This document shows positions 1-7,679 of a stretch of DNA of 64,000 nucleotides, one piece after another. The notes beneath the pieces were generated by a model that was not told where the DNA came from, ran no database searches, and saw only the letters and a list, made by a program, of their open reading frames with translations. A program made the position numbers and the translations under genes. Numbering within the stretch: position 1 is the first letter of the stretch; each line of letters starts with the position of its first letter. The stretch comes from Cellulomonas palmilytica (GTDB taxonomy: Bacteria; Actinomycetota; Actinomycetes; Actinomycetales; Cellulomonadaceae): positions 434,001 through 498,000 of the forward strand of contig NZ_CP062221.1 in the NCBI RefSeq assembly GCF_021590045.1, in the 5' to 3' direction.

Positions 1-740
1 CGCCACTTCCTCAGTGGGTCGGTGTCCACCTGGTACTTGGCCGACCATGTCGTCGTGAGCGTGATCCTGGCCGTTCCGAGCTGCTCGTATTCGTGAGTCA
101 GGTCGAAAGCCGGGTAGGGGCGTCCAGGCTCGGCGGTCGTCAGAGCTGTGCCGTCGCCGAACTCCCACGTGTACTCACGCGGCGTCACGACGACGTCCAC
201 GTCGTAGAAATCCATGAGCCGGACGCGGAACTCCTGGGCCGAAGGCTCGGCGTAGACGATGACAGGCTTGCTGATCAGCATCGGCCCGTCGACTGGCTGG
301 TGCTGGACCTCGACCGCCTTGATCTTGAGCTCGCGCAGGTCCGCACCGGTGAACGGTGGCTGCAGGTCTTCAGGGCACGACCATTCCCAACGCAGGTGCC
401 ACGTGCCGGTCGTGTCGCTGCGCAGGCGTCGCCACAGCGGCGGGACGGGCGGCCCGTCCTCGCACACCGTGTCCCTCGGCGGGATCGGCGGCGGGCACGG
501 GGTTTCTTCGGGTCTAGGCACCTTGCACTGAGCTGTGCGCTCGTACTCGTAGTACCCCCGGGAGGCATCCAGGCGACGATCGTGCTCTGCCCTGAAGGCG
601 CCTGCCGCCATGCGGTCCTTGTGACCGATCAAGCCGACCCACGCAGGGGCGTCGGCCAGCGCCGTCGGGGTCCCCGCGGCCGCAATCGCAACAATTGCCA
701 GCGCAACTGCCGCGGCCGCCCTTACTCCTTTTCTGACCAC
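1..740 (-). CDS. secreted PKD-domain protein (3' end outside window)
   Basis: A GTG start at 740 opens a frame that stays open to the left edge (246 codons seen). Residues 1-29 form a signal peptide: basic MVRKGVR, an Ala/Val/Ile-rich core, then TALA before Asp30, so the product is exported. Four cysteines lie in a Pro-rich stretch near residues 75-110. Near residue 190 the motif YTWEFGDGT is typical of PKD/Ig-like beta-sandwich domains. The start lies inside the end of the upstream lipoprotein gene (19-nt overlap), with GGGGTGG just upstream, so the two are probably co-transcribed and both act outside the membrane. Function unknown. The frame and signal peptide are seen; the PKD assignment rests on the motif. 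Confidence 0.75.
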   Translation of the reverse strand, partial: MVRKGVRAAAAVALAIVAIAAAGTPTALADAPAWVGLIGHKDRMAAGAFRAEHDRRLDASRGYYEYERTAQCKVPRPEETPCPPPIPPRDTVCEDGPPVPPLWRRLRSDTTGTWHLRWEWSCPEDLQPPFTGADLRELKIKAVEVQHQPVDGPMLISKPVIVYAEPSAQEFRVRLMDFYDVDVVVTPREYTWEFGDGTALTTAEPGRPYPAFDLTHEYEQLGTARITLTTTWSAKYQVDTDPLRKW

Positions 741-1357
741 TTGACGTCCACCCCGTCGATCGACCAACCGCTCCCTGTCCACGTGGCCAGCAGCTCCACG
801 CGCATGTCGAGCACGTAGTCGACGACTTCCTCCACCGTGCCGTCAGCGCGGAGCACCTGGCCCTCGTGCTCCTTCATCGTGATGCCGACGATGAACTGGT
901 CGTCGACCTCGAACGTGGGAACGGCCTGGGCCGACCTGATCTCGAGGCGGCTGCCCGTCCGTCGCTTGCCTGCGGCTCTGTCTTCCTCGACGTACTCGAC
1001 GGTCGCCGCGCAGTAGTTGCACGACTTCCCACTCAGTGCCTTCCACTCCTCGAAGTCGCCGGTCGCGAACACGTAGGGGGACAGCAACATGAAGTAGGTC
1101 GCGGCGTCCTTGGCGGTCTCTTCCGAGGGCGGCCCGTCGAGGGCCTCAGGACGAGCGGGCGGAACCGTCGCATCGAACTCGTCGACATCGGGCGTTGCAC
1201 GTGCCGTCGGCGTTGGTGATGGCTCGGGAGCTTGGCTGGCAGAAGTGGCCGGGGCTGGTGTCGTCGGGTCGACGGTCGGGGTGCTGTTGTCGCAGCCCGC
1301 GACGAGCACGAGGGCTCCGGTCAGCGAGGCGACCGCGACGAGCTTCGAGAAACGCAT
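722..1357 (-). CDS. lipoprotein resembling DUF6318
   Basis: This 211-residue lipoprotein begins MRFSKLV and has the lipobox LVAGC, followed by a Thr/Pro/Ser-rich spacer. The C-terminal half is the globular part and carries the stretch YVFATGDFEEWKALSG, then a CNYC pair. I associate this pattern with the actinobacterial DUF6318 family, from memory. In-frame ATGs also lie at 1375 and 1384. I chose 1357 because a TAGGTT hexamer sits 7 nt upstream, giving a leaderless start, and because the signal peptide then begins with its basic residues. The gene is followed by the overlapping secreted PKD protein. Function unknown. Confidence 0.8.
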   Translation of the reverse strand: MRFSKLVAVASLTGALVLVAGCDNSTPTVDPTTPAPATSASQAPEPSPTPTARATPDVDEFDATVPPARPEALDGPPSEETAKDAATYFMLLSPYVFATGDFEEWKALSGKSCNYCAATVEYVEEDRAAGKRRTGSRLEIRSAQAVPTFEVDDQFIVGITMKEHEGQVLRADGTVEEVVDYVLDMRVELLATWTGSGWSIDGVDVKWSEKE

Positions 1358-1364
1358 GGCGCCG

Positions 1365-1370
1365 AACCTA
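1365..1370 (-). promoter_or_regulatory. -10 hexamer TAGGTT of the lipoprotein gene
   Basis: TAGGTT lies 7 nt before the ATG at 1357, with no Shine-Dalgarno sequence between them. This is the leaderless arrangement seen repeatedly in this window. Confidence 0.5.
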
Positions 1371-1552
1371 TCCATATCGGACATGGCGCATCACCCGCCG
1401 TCTCACGCCTGTGGATAACACCGGGCGCACCAAAGACGGGCGGCCGATGTCACACGTCGTATCCCTCAACCGCCCCGGTGCTCCTGACGATGAGACAAGC
1501 AGAGCGACGCCGCTCAGCACCCGGCGTCCCTGGACGGCCGAGGAGTCAGCAG

Positions 1553-1762
1553 ATGTTCAGCCCCCGCGAGCGCACCGACGCAGCCGACACGCAGTCCGGC
1601 GCGGGGTCCCTCGCGGTCGCTCTCGGCGTCGCCCACGCCACCCCTCCGGCGATCCACCTGCCGTCGCTGTCGCAGCGCCTGGTCCCGGGCCGCTCGCCGC
1701 TGGAGGCGACGGGTTGGGCCGCTCCCGACGAGCCCGCCCCGGGCAGGCCCGCGCACCGCTGA
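1553..1762 (+). CDS. small conserved-looking protein, copy 1 (69 aa)
   Basis: The ATG at 1553 follows GAGGAG at a good spacing. The 69-residue product has no clear membrane segment. Its central block (ATPPA, LPSLSQR, then VPGRSPLEATGWA and PD) recurs almost unchanged in the small gene at 1996-2190, while the ends differ. Preservation of the same reading frame in two neighbouring copies argues that both are translated. I do not recognise the family. A peptide precursor or a small binding partner is possible, but nothing in the neighbourhood shows this. Confidence 0.6.
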   Translation: MFSPRERTDAADTQSGAGSLAVALGVAHATPPAIHLPSLSQRLVPGRSPLEATGWAAPDEPAPGRPAHR

Positions 1763-1995
1763 CGGAGCACCGCGCGCCGCCCGACGAGGCCCGCGCACCC
1801 TCGTCGTACCCCCGCGCCGCGACGACGACCGACGTCGGACGATCCGCACGACACAGGCCGAACGTCCCTTGCGCACCGAGGTGGACCATCTCGTGGACCA
1901 TCGCGCGCAGATCACTCCACCTCGCCCACGGGGCTTCGCATCATGGATCGCAGAGGGAGCGAGGACGCACCCGGCCAGGTCGAGAGGATGACGCG

Positions 1996-2190
1996 ATGTC
2001 CGGCACGCAGGAGCACATGGTGAACACCGGTGAGCTGTCGCTCGCCGTGATGCTCGGCATCGCCCCCGCGACTCCGCCGGCCGTCCGTGTCCCGTCGATG
2101 GCGCAGCGGATGGTTCCCGGCCGTTCGCCGCTGGAGGCGACGGGCTGGGCCGTTCCCGACGACGTGCGCGAGCTCACCTCCTCGCGCTGA
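1996..2190 (+). CDS. small conserved-looking protein, copy 2 (64 aa)
   Basis: The ATG at 1996 is preceded by GAGAGGA. The 64-residue product shares LAV.LG.A, ATPPA, PS..QR and VPGRSPLEATGWA.PD with the gene at 1553, but has a different N-terminus and ends RELTSSR. Two hairpins follow the stop codon, so the transcript probably ends there. The stretch between the two copies (1763-1995) shows no third gene. Unknown function. The pair looks like an old tandem duplication held under selection in its middle section. Confidence 0.65.
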   Translation: MSGTQEHMVNTGELSLAVMLGIAPATPPAVRVPSMAQRMVPGRSPLEATGWAVPDDVRELTSSR

Positions 2191-2196
2191 AGCGGC

Positions 2197-2246
2197 GCCC
2201 AGCACCGACCCGTTCCCCTTTCCCCCTTCCGGGGCCGGTGCTGGGC
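2197..2246 (+). terminator. inverted repeat after small gene copy 2
   Basis: GCCCAGCACCG at 2197-2207 pairs perfectly with CGGTGCTGGGC at 2236-2246 across a 28-nt loop. It begins 7 nt after the stop codon and is probably a terminator. Confidence 0.55.
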
Positions 2247-2267
2247 AGCCGATGCCACAGGGAAGAA

Positions 2268-2314
2268 CAGCGCCCGGCGCGCACGAACCCGCAGGTCGTG
2301 CGCGCCGGGCGCTG
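2268..2314. terminator. strong 19-bp hairpin between convergent genes
   Basis: Positions 2268-2286 pair perfectly with 2296-2314 around a 9-nt loop. It lies between the convergent small genes ending at 2190 (+) and 2334 (-), so it can stop transcription from both sides. Confidence 0.75.
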
Positions 2315-2333
2315 CTGTGTGAGGGGCCGGGAG

Positions 2334-2471
2334 TCAGACGGTGGTGGCCGCGAGCGCGGTGAGCACGCCCGCGACGGCTCCGACGAGCACGGCGGCGACC
2401 GCGAGCGTGCGGTGCGCGAGCAGGTCGGTGAGGGCGGAGTGCGGGCGGGCGGGGGATGGCGTCGTGGTCAT
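2334..2471 (-). CDS. 45-aa single-pass membrane protein
   Basis: The ATG at 2471 is preceded by AGGAGG at ideal spacing, the best ribosome binding site in this part of the window. The product has a polar N-terminus (MTTTPSPARPHS) and one hydrophobic helix (residues about 22-43) rich in Ala/Val/Leu/Gly, ending TTV. It stands alone, with a strong hairpin at its 3' side and a divergent acetyltransferase gene at its 5' side. I do not recognise it. Small single-pass proteins of this kind often bind larger membrane proteins, but no partner is visible. Confidence 0.7.
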   Translation of the reverse strand: MTTTPSPARPHSALTDLLAHRTLAVAAVLVGAVAGVLTALAATTV

Positions 2472-2689
2472 CGGTCCTCCTGGTCGGCGCCCGGTGGTGC
2501 CGGTCGAGGGCGGTGTTGGTCGAGGGGCGGCCCCGGCGCGGGCGGCGGGGGGACCGCCCGTCGTCGGGCACCGGCCCGCTCCTCGTCGAACGCGACCGGC
2601 TTGACCACCCTCACCCGGCGAATCGGACGCCGCAACCGGAGCGGCTGTCGGTGGTCGGTGCCACGCTTCGCCCGAGGGAGGTGGTCGCT

Positions 2690-3277
2690 GTGGGGGCGTT
2701 GACCGGTGAGCTGACGGTGCGGGCGTTGGACGCGAGCACGTGGGATCTGTTCGAGGGTCTCGCGGAGCGGCACAACGGCGTGTGGGGCGGGTGCTGGTGC
2801 GTGTACTTCCATCCGAACTGCGACGAGAAGCGGGTCTCCGCGGAGGGCAACCGGCTGCTCAAGGAGCGGTTGGTGCGCGAGGGCCGGGCGCACGCGGCGC
2901 TCGTCGTCGACGGCGACGAGGCCGTGGCGTGGTGCCAGTACGGCACGCCCGACGAGCTGCCGGAGATCCAGCACCGCAAGGACTACGAGAAGGCCCTGGT
3001 CGACCTGCCGGACTGGCGGATCACGTGCTTCTTCGTGGACCGCCGCTATCGCCGCAAGGGCACGTCGGCGGTGGTGCTGCAGGGCGCGCTCGACCTGATC
3101 GCGGCCGCGGGTGGGGGTGTGGTCGAGTCGTACCCGCAGGACACGGCGGGTCAGCGGACGTCGGCGTCGTTCCTCTACAACGGGACGCGGTCGCTGTTCG
3201 AGCGCGCGGGCTTCACCTACGACCGCCCGAAGGGCAAGAACCACTGCGTCATGCGCCGCACGGTCGCACCGGCCTGA
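2690..3277 (+). CDS. GNAT family N-acetyltransferase
   Basis: A 195-residue cytoplasmic protein with the GNAT fold: strands near residues 68-82, then the acetyl-CoA pyrophosphate loop RRYRRKGTS (118-126) followed by a helix, and a final strand ending before AGFTYDRPKGKNH. A Cys-rich patch (GCWCVYFHPNC, residues 34-44) near the N-terminus is notable and could line the substrate pocket or bind metal. The open frame extends further upstream. The GTG at 2690 is chosen because GGAGGTG precedes it at 6-nt spacing and the upstream residues are low-complexity. The substrate cannot be told from sequence. Confidence 0.8.
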   Translation: MGALTGELTVRALDASTWDLFEGLAERHNGVWGGCWCVYFHPNCDEKRVSAEGNRLLKERLVREGRAHAALVVDGDEAVAWCQYGTPDELPEIQHRKDYEKALVDLPDWRITCFFVDRRYRRKGTSAVVLQGALDLIAAAGGGVVESYPQDTAGQRTSASFLYNGTRSLFERAGFTYDRPKGKNHCVMRRTVAPA

Positions 3278-3368
3278 TCCCGTCGCCCGTTTGGTCCCCG
3301 TCCACCGCACGGTTCTGGCAGCATCGCTGCCGCGGCCGCGACGAGGGTGCGCGGCGGAGGGGGCGGAC

Positions 3369-4541
3369 GTGGAGGTCCTGTTCGACGGCAGCGTGCACGT
3401 GGACTACCCCTTCCTCGCACTCGAGGCACCGGAGTCGCCGTACGGCCTGGTCGGCACCGGGTTCATGTCGATGGGCGGGCAAGCCAACGGGATCTGCGGC
3501 GCGCGGGTCCCGTGCGCGCTCCTCATGCGGACGGGTCTCCACACGGGCCATGTGCCCCTGCGCGTCGAGCGGTACGACGAGCGCCCGGACCTCGCCGACG
3601 AGTGGGAGGACGTCGTCGAGGTCTCGCTCACGGTCATCGACGCGGACTACGCGATCACGGCATTCGAGAGCACCGACTGGCTCCCCACGATCGCACCCGG
3701 CGAGTACCGCGCCCGGTGGTGCGCGGCCGGCATGGACGCGGGACGCGACCAGGACAACACGGGACGGGACGAGGCGCCGGACCGCTACCTCCTGCAGCTG
3801 TGGCCGCACCCGCCGGGCGCGGAGGTCGTCGTGCGCCAGGGCAGCGAGCTGGCGGCGTACTGGGCGGGCGTCGCCGCAGAGACTTCGCCGCCCGACCTCG
3901 ACGAGCTGCGCGAGCAGGGCTGGGGAGTCGACGCCGACGACCTGCTCGAGGATCGCGAGCTCACGGAGGAGGAGGTCGCGCAGCGCGTGGCTCTCATGAA
4001 CGAGAGGATGCGGGGCGACCGCCCGCCGAACCCGACGCTGCGGGAGTGGGGCGACCAGACGCTCCTGCTCGCCCAGCTCGACCGTGACCTGCTCGACGAG
4101 CTCACGGACCTGAGCCCCGGAGTCCTGCGCGCGCTCGCGGTGCAGGCCACGCGGACGCTCGCCGAGGAGGCCGGTGGCATGGACCGCCCGCCGGTGGTCG
4201 AGGCGCTCGACGTCGTGGCGCGGGGCGGCACGCTGCCGGAGGTCTGGCAGGACTGGGAGTCCGCGGAGCGGATCTTCGCCACGGACGAGGAGGACGACGA
4301 GACCGCCGAGGGCGAGGTGGTGTCCTTCGTGGCCGGCTTCATCGGCGATGAGCGACCTCAGCACATCCCGATGGCGATCGACGTCGCGGCGATCGAGGCG
4401 ATCCGCGGTGCCGCCACCGAGCAGGACGGCCGCGCCGCGGCCCACGCGGTCTTCTGCCTGCTGTCCCGCGCGGACGACCCGGCGGTGGCGGCCGCCGAGG
4501 TCCGCGCGGCCATCACCCGACTCTGCGCGGACGGAGCGTGA
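3369..4541 (+). CDS. unknown protein, first of a tandem paralogue pair
   Basis: A 390-residue cytoplasmic protein without signal or membrane segments. The N-terminal part (about 1-170) looks beta-rich, with landmarks VEVLFDG, GGQANGICGA, TGLHTG, ADEWEDVVEVS, GEYRARWCAAGMDAG and DRYLLQLWP. The C-terminal part is helical and acidic, with RPPN..LREWG and LDVVARGGTLP. The GTG start is preceded by GGAGGGGG. One base separates its stop from the start of the paralogue at 4543, so the two are co-translated. I do not recognise the family. Such beta-rich cytosolic proteins next to helical repeats include immunity-type proteins, but that is only a guess. Confidence 0.7.
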   Translation: MEVLFDGSVHVDYPFLALEAPESPYGLVGTGFMSMGGQANGICGARVPCALLMRTGLHTGHVPLRVERYDERPDLADEWEDVVEVSLTVIDADYAITAFESTDWLPTIAPGEYRARWCAAGMDAGRDQDNTGRDEAPDRYLLQLWPHPPGAEVVVRQGSELAAYWAGVAAETSPPDLDELREQGWGVDADDLLEDRELTEEEVAQRVALMNERMRGDRPPNPTLREWGDQTLLLAQLDRDLLDELTDLSPGVLRALAVQATRTLAEEAGGMDRPPVVEALDVVARGGTLPEVWQDWESAERIFATDEEDDETAEGEVVSFVAGFIGDERPQHIPMAIDVAAIEAIRGAATEQDGRAAAHAVFCLLSRADDPAVAAAEVRAAITRLCADGA

Positions 4542-4542
4542 C

Positions 4543-5811
4543 GTGGAGGTCCTGTTCGACGGCGGGGTGCACGTGCACTACGGCTTCCTCGCGCTGGAGC
4601 CGGCGGACTGGGCGGTCGGGTCGCTCGGGTTCATGCTCGAGTCGATCGGCGGGCAGGCCAACGGGATCTGCGGCGCGGGGGTCCCGCACGCGGTACGGAT
4701 GCAGACGGGCCTGCACACGGGCGAGGTCCCGGTCCGGGTCGAGCGGCACGACGAGCGTCCGGGCGTGGCCGACGAGTGGGAGGACGTCGTCGAGGTCTCG
4801 GTGACCCTCACGGCCGACGAGTACGCGGTGAAGGCGTTCGACACGAGCGAGCCGGTCGGAACGATCCCCGCGGGCGACTACCGGGCGCGGTGGTGCGCGG
4901 CCGGCATGGACGCCGGCCATGAGCTGGACACGCCGGCCCCGGGCGAGAGCGCGCCCGACCGGTACCTCCTGCAGCTGTGGCCACAGGACCCGGCGTCCGA
5001 CGAGGTGCTGCGGCAGACCAGCGAGCAGGCGGCCTCCTGGCACGGCGTCGCGGCGCAGACCCCGGCGGTCGACGTCGCACAGCTGCGCGCGGCCGGGTGG
5101 AGCGAGAGCGACGACGGCACCGGCTTCGTCCCGCCCGACAGCGAGTCGTCGTGGCAGGTCATCCCCGACGAGTGGCCCGACGAGGAGCCCGACGACGTGG
5201 ACATGGTGGCCGCTGCGGACCTGTCCTGGACGCTCACGGAGGTGCTGACCGACGACGACCCCGCGCCCGAGCACGCGATGTGGGGCGACCGCCCGCCGAA
5301 CGACAGGCTGCGCGAGTGGGCGCAGGGCTGCGTCGAGCTCACGTTCTACGACCGCGACCTGCTCGACGAGCTGACCGGCCTCAGCCCGCGCGTGCTGCGC
5401 GCCCTGGCCGTGCGCGCCACGCGCACCCTCGCGGAGCGGGCGGGCGGCGCGGACCTGCCGGTGGTCGTCGACGCGCTCGACGTCGTGGCGCGCGGCGGCA
5501 CGCTGCCGCCGGTCTGGCACGACTGGGACACGGCGCACGCGATCTTCCCGGCCCAGGAGGGAGCCGACGACGAGGTCGCGCTCGGCGTCGAGCTCTTCGA
5601 CTCGATGCGGTCGGGCGACGACGCGCCGCCGCACATCCCACTGAGCGTCGACATCGCCGCGGTCGAGGCGATCCGCCGAGCCGCCGACCCGCACGACGGC
5701 CGCGCGGCGGCCCATGCGGTGTCCGCCCTGATCGGCGCGTCCGAGGACCCGGACCTCGCGATGGCGGAGATCCGCACCACGATCGCCACCCTCCGCGCCA
5801 CCGGCGACTGA
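4543..5811 (+). CDS. unknown protein, second of a tandem paralogue pair
   Basis: A 422-residue paralogue of the preceding gene, collinear with it over the full length: VEVLFDG at the start, GGQANGICGA, TGLHTGEVPVRVER, ADEWEDVVEVS, YRARWCAAGMDAG, DRYLLQLWP, then RPPN..LREWA and LDVVARGGTLPPVWHDW. It carries about 30 extra residues in the middle (an acidic, Trp-rich insert around DSESSWQVIPDEWPDEEP). The GTG start lies one base after the upstream stop, with GGAG 6 nt before it. The arrangement indicates a tandem duplication followed by divergence, and joint expression. Function unknown. Confidence 0.7.
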   Translation: MEVLFDGGVHVHYGFLALEPADWAVGSLGFMLESIGGQANGICGAGVPHAVRMQTGLHTGEVPVRVERHDERPGVADEWEDVVEVSVTLTADEYAVKAFDTSEPVGTIPAGDYRARWCAAGMDAGHELDTPAPGESAPDRYLLQLWPQDPASDEVLRQTSEQAASWHGVAAQTPAVDVAQLRAAGWSESDDGTGFVPPDSESSWQVIPDEWPDEEPDDVDMVAAADLSWTLTEVLTDDDPAPEHAMWGDRPPNDRLREWAQGCVELTFYDRDLLDELTGLSPRVLRALAVRATRTLAERAGGADLPVVVDALDVVARGGTLPPVWHDWDTAHAIFPAQEGADDEVALGVELFDSMRSGDDAPPHIPLSVDIAAVEAIRRAADPHDGRAAAHAVSALIGASEDPDLAMAEIRTTIATLRATGD

Positions 5812-5835
5812 CGCGGCCAACCCCGTGCCCGGCGC

Positions 5836-5920
5836 GAAGTCGTGCGTTTCTCGTGGAGTCGTGCGTTTGTCGCTGAGTCGCGCGGTTGTCTGCGCGACTC
5901 AGCGAGGAACTCGCGACTTC
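5836..5920. repeat. intergenic palindromic repeat, copy 1
   Basis: A perfect 13-bp hairpin (CGCTGAGTCGCGC at 5871-5883 with GCGCGACTCAGCG at 5892-5904, 8-nt loop) sits inside outer arms GAAGTCG and CGACTTC. It lies between convergent genes. The left part matches copy 3 at 16564 and the core matches copies 5-7 at 40.6-42 kb. Confidence 0.75.
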
Positions 5921-5973
5921 ACAGCGAAGCCACGACCAGGCCTCGCCGGCGCGCCGGCCTCGAGCCCACCGCC

Positions 5974-6810
5974 TCACGACGAGCCGGCGTCCGACGCCGG
6001 GCGGCGGAGCCAGTCGGCGGCGATGGAGCGGAACGTCTCGGGCTGCTCGACCCACGGGTAGTGGCCGCAGTCCGGGATCCAGGTGAGCGACGCGGACAGC
6101 GCGGCGGCGTAGGCCGCGACCGGCGCGCGGCCGGACAGCGCGTCCTCGGCACCGGCGACGACGAGCGCGGGCCGGCGGGGCGCGGCGAGCACCTGCGCCG
6201 CGGCGTCGTCGGGCACCCCCTGCGACCAGGCATTCACGGCGGCGAGCGTCTGCTCCCCCACCGGGGCGTGGCGCCGCTCGCGGTCGGTCCACCGCGCGTA
6301 GGAGCCCGCGGCGACCAGCTCGCGCTGCCGCAGGAGCTCGGCCTGGTCGGCGGGCGGCGGCGCGAGCAGGGCGTCGAGCGCGGCGGTGGCGTCCGGGTCG
6401 TCGCGCGCGAGCAGCAGCTCGTCGCCGTCGTGCGGGGTGCCGGTCAGCCACGCCGCGGACGGCGTGACCAGCAGCAGCGACCGCACCCGCGCAGGGTGGC
6501 GGGCCAGCAGCGCGAGCGCGAGCCGCGTCCCGGCGGAGTGCGCGACGACGTCGACCGCGTCGAGCCCCAGGCGGTCGGCGAGGGCCACGACGTCGTCGGC
6601 GTCCAGCCACCAACCGCGCGACGCGGCGCGAGTCGTCGGGGCACCTCGGGGGTGCAGCACGACGAGCGGGCGGTCGTCGGCGAGGCCCGCGAGGTCCTCC
6701 AGGTACTCGACCCCGCGGCACGGCCCGCCGGGCAGCACCACGGCGGGCTCGCCCGCGCCGCCCTCGCGGTGCCACGTCAGCGCCGCGCCGTCCCCCGCCG
6801 TCTCGTCCAC
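5974..6810 (-). CDS. alpha/beta hydrolase
   Basis: A 278-residue cytoplasmic alpha/beta-hydrolase. The nucleophile elbow AHSAG places Ser92, the acid is probably Asp223 in VVAGAED, and His250 lies in DCGHYPW. The oxyanion region LPGGPCRG is near residue 26. Length and motif spacing fit the family well (prolyl-aminopeptidase/esterase-like). The substrate is unknown. I chose the GTG at 6810 over an ATG at 6855 because TACGTT lies 6 nt before it, a leaderless start, and because the ATG has no ribosome binding site. It stands alone, divergent from the membrane protein at 6997. Confidence 0.8.
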   Translation of the reverse strand: MDETAGDGAALTWHREGGAGEPAVVLPGGPCRGVEYLEDLAGLADDRPLVVLHPRGAPTTRAASRGWWLDADDVVALADRLGLDAVDVVAHSAGTRLALALLARHPARVRSLLLVTPSAAWLTGTPHDGDELLLARDDPDATAALDALLAPPPADQAELLRQRELVAAGSYARWTDRERRHAPVGEQTLAAVNAWSQGVPDDAAAQVLAAPRRPALVVAGAEDALSGRAPVAAYAAALSASLTWIPDCGHYPWVEQPETFRSIAADWLRRPASDAGSS

Positions 6811-6816
6811 GCCCCG

Positions 6817-6822
6817 AACGTA
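6817..6822 (-). promoter_or_regulatory. -10 hexamer TACGTT of the hydrolase gene
   Basis: TACGTT is separated by 6 nt from the GTG at 6810, supporting leaderless transcription and that start. Confidence 0.5.
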
Positions 6823-6983
6823 CCGACCGCCCGAAGCCACGCGAACCCCCGGCATCCGCGCCGGACCGGTGCGCTGCGAGCGGCGGGACGTCAGACCCCG
6901 GCGTCGCGGCGTGGTCCTGGGGGCGGAGAGGCCGACGGCAGCGGCCCGCCGGTGGGTGGACGCCGCCGCCGCCGGGCGGTCGT

Positions 6984-6989
6984 TAGCGT
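6984..6989 (+). promoter_or_regulatory. -10 hexamer TAGCGT of the membrane protein gene
   Basis: TAGCGT lies 7 nt before the GTG at 6997. No Shine-Dalgarno sequence is present. Confidence 0.5.
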
Positions 6990-6996
6990 CGAGCGC

Positions 6997-7662
6997 GTGA
7001 ACACCGCCGCCATGACCATCGCCCCGACCGCGACGACGGACGTGCGCCCGCAGCGGGCGCGCAGGACAGCGACGCGCGGCGAGGTGCTGCGCGTCGGCGG
7101 GGTGCTCGCCGCGAGCCTCGTGCTCGGCGGCCTGACGTCGTGGGCGCAGGGGTTCCTGCCGGACTGGGCGTCGCCGTTCGCGAACTCGGCGAGCGGGTGG
7201 GCGGTGCTCACGGTCGCGCTCGTCGTCGGGGCGCGCGTGAGCGGGTGGCGCGCGGCGGCCGTGGGCGCGGCGAGCTTCGTGCTGCTCGTGCTCGGCTACA
7301 CCGCGGCGTCGCAGCTGCGCGGGCTCGCGTACAGCCCGGTGCTGTGGGGCGCGGTCGGGCTGGTCACGGGTCCGTTCATCGGGCTCGCGGCGTCGTGGCT
7401 GCGCACCACGGGCCGCACGGCCGCGCTCGGCACGGCGGCGGTCGCGGGCGTGCTCGTCGGCGACGGCGTCTCCGGCCTCACGCGCGTCGCGGACACCACG
7501 GGCGTGACGTACTGGATCGTGATCGGCGCAGCCGGCCTCGCCCTGTTCGGGGCCATTGCGGTCCGCCGCCTGCGGGAGCGCGGCCTGGTGCTGACCGCGG
7601 TCGCGGGCACGCTCGTCGCGGCCGCCGCGCTCGTCGTCGGACTCCCCCTCGTCGCCGGCTGA
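6997..7662 (+). CDS. multi-pass membrane protein of unknown function (DUF6518-like)
   Basis: A 221-residue integral membrane protein with six to seven hydrophobic helices after a basic cytoplasmic N-terminus (RPQRARRTATRGE). The first helix segment LAASLVLGGLTSWAQGFLP and the following FANSASGW are reminiscent of DUF6518 proteins, from memory. The GTG at 6997 is chosen because TAGCGT precedes it by 7 nt. An ATG at 7012 is the alternative. It converges with the Tat-exported protein gene, 17 nt away. No function can be given. Confidence 0.75.
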   Translation: MNTAAMTIAPTATTDVRPQRARRTATRGEVLRVGGVLAASLVLGGLTSWAQGFLPDWASPFANSASGWAVLTVALVVGARVSGWRAAAVGAASFVLLVLGYTAASQLRGLAYSPVLWGAVGLVTGPFIGLAASWLRTTGRTAALGTAAVAGVLVGDGVSGLTRVADTTGVTYWIVIGAAGLALFGAIAVRRLRERGLVLTAVAGTLVAAAALVVGLPLVAG

Positions 7663-7679
7663 ACCACGACCGCCGGGCG

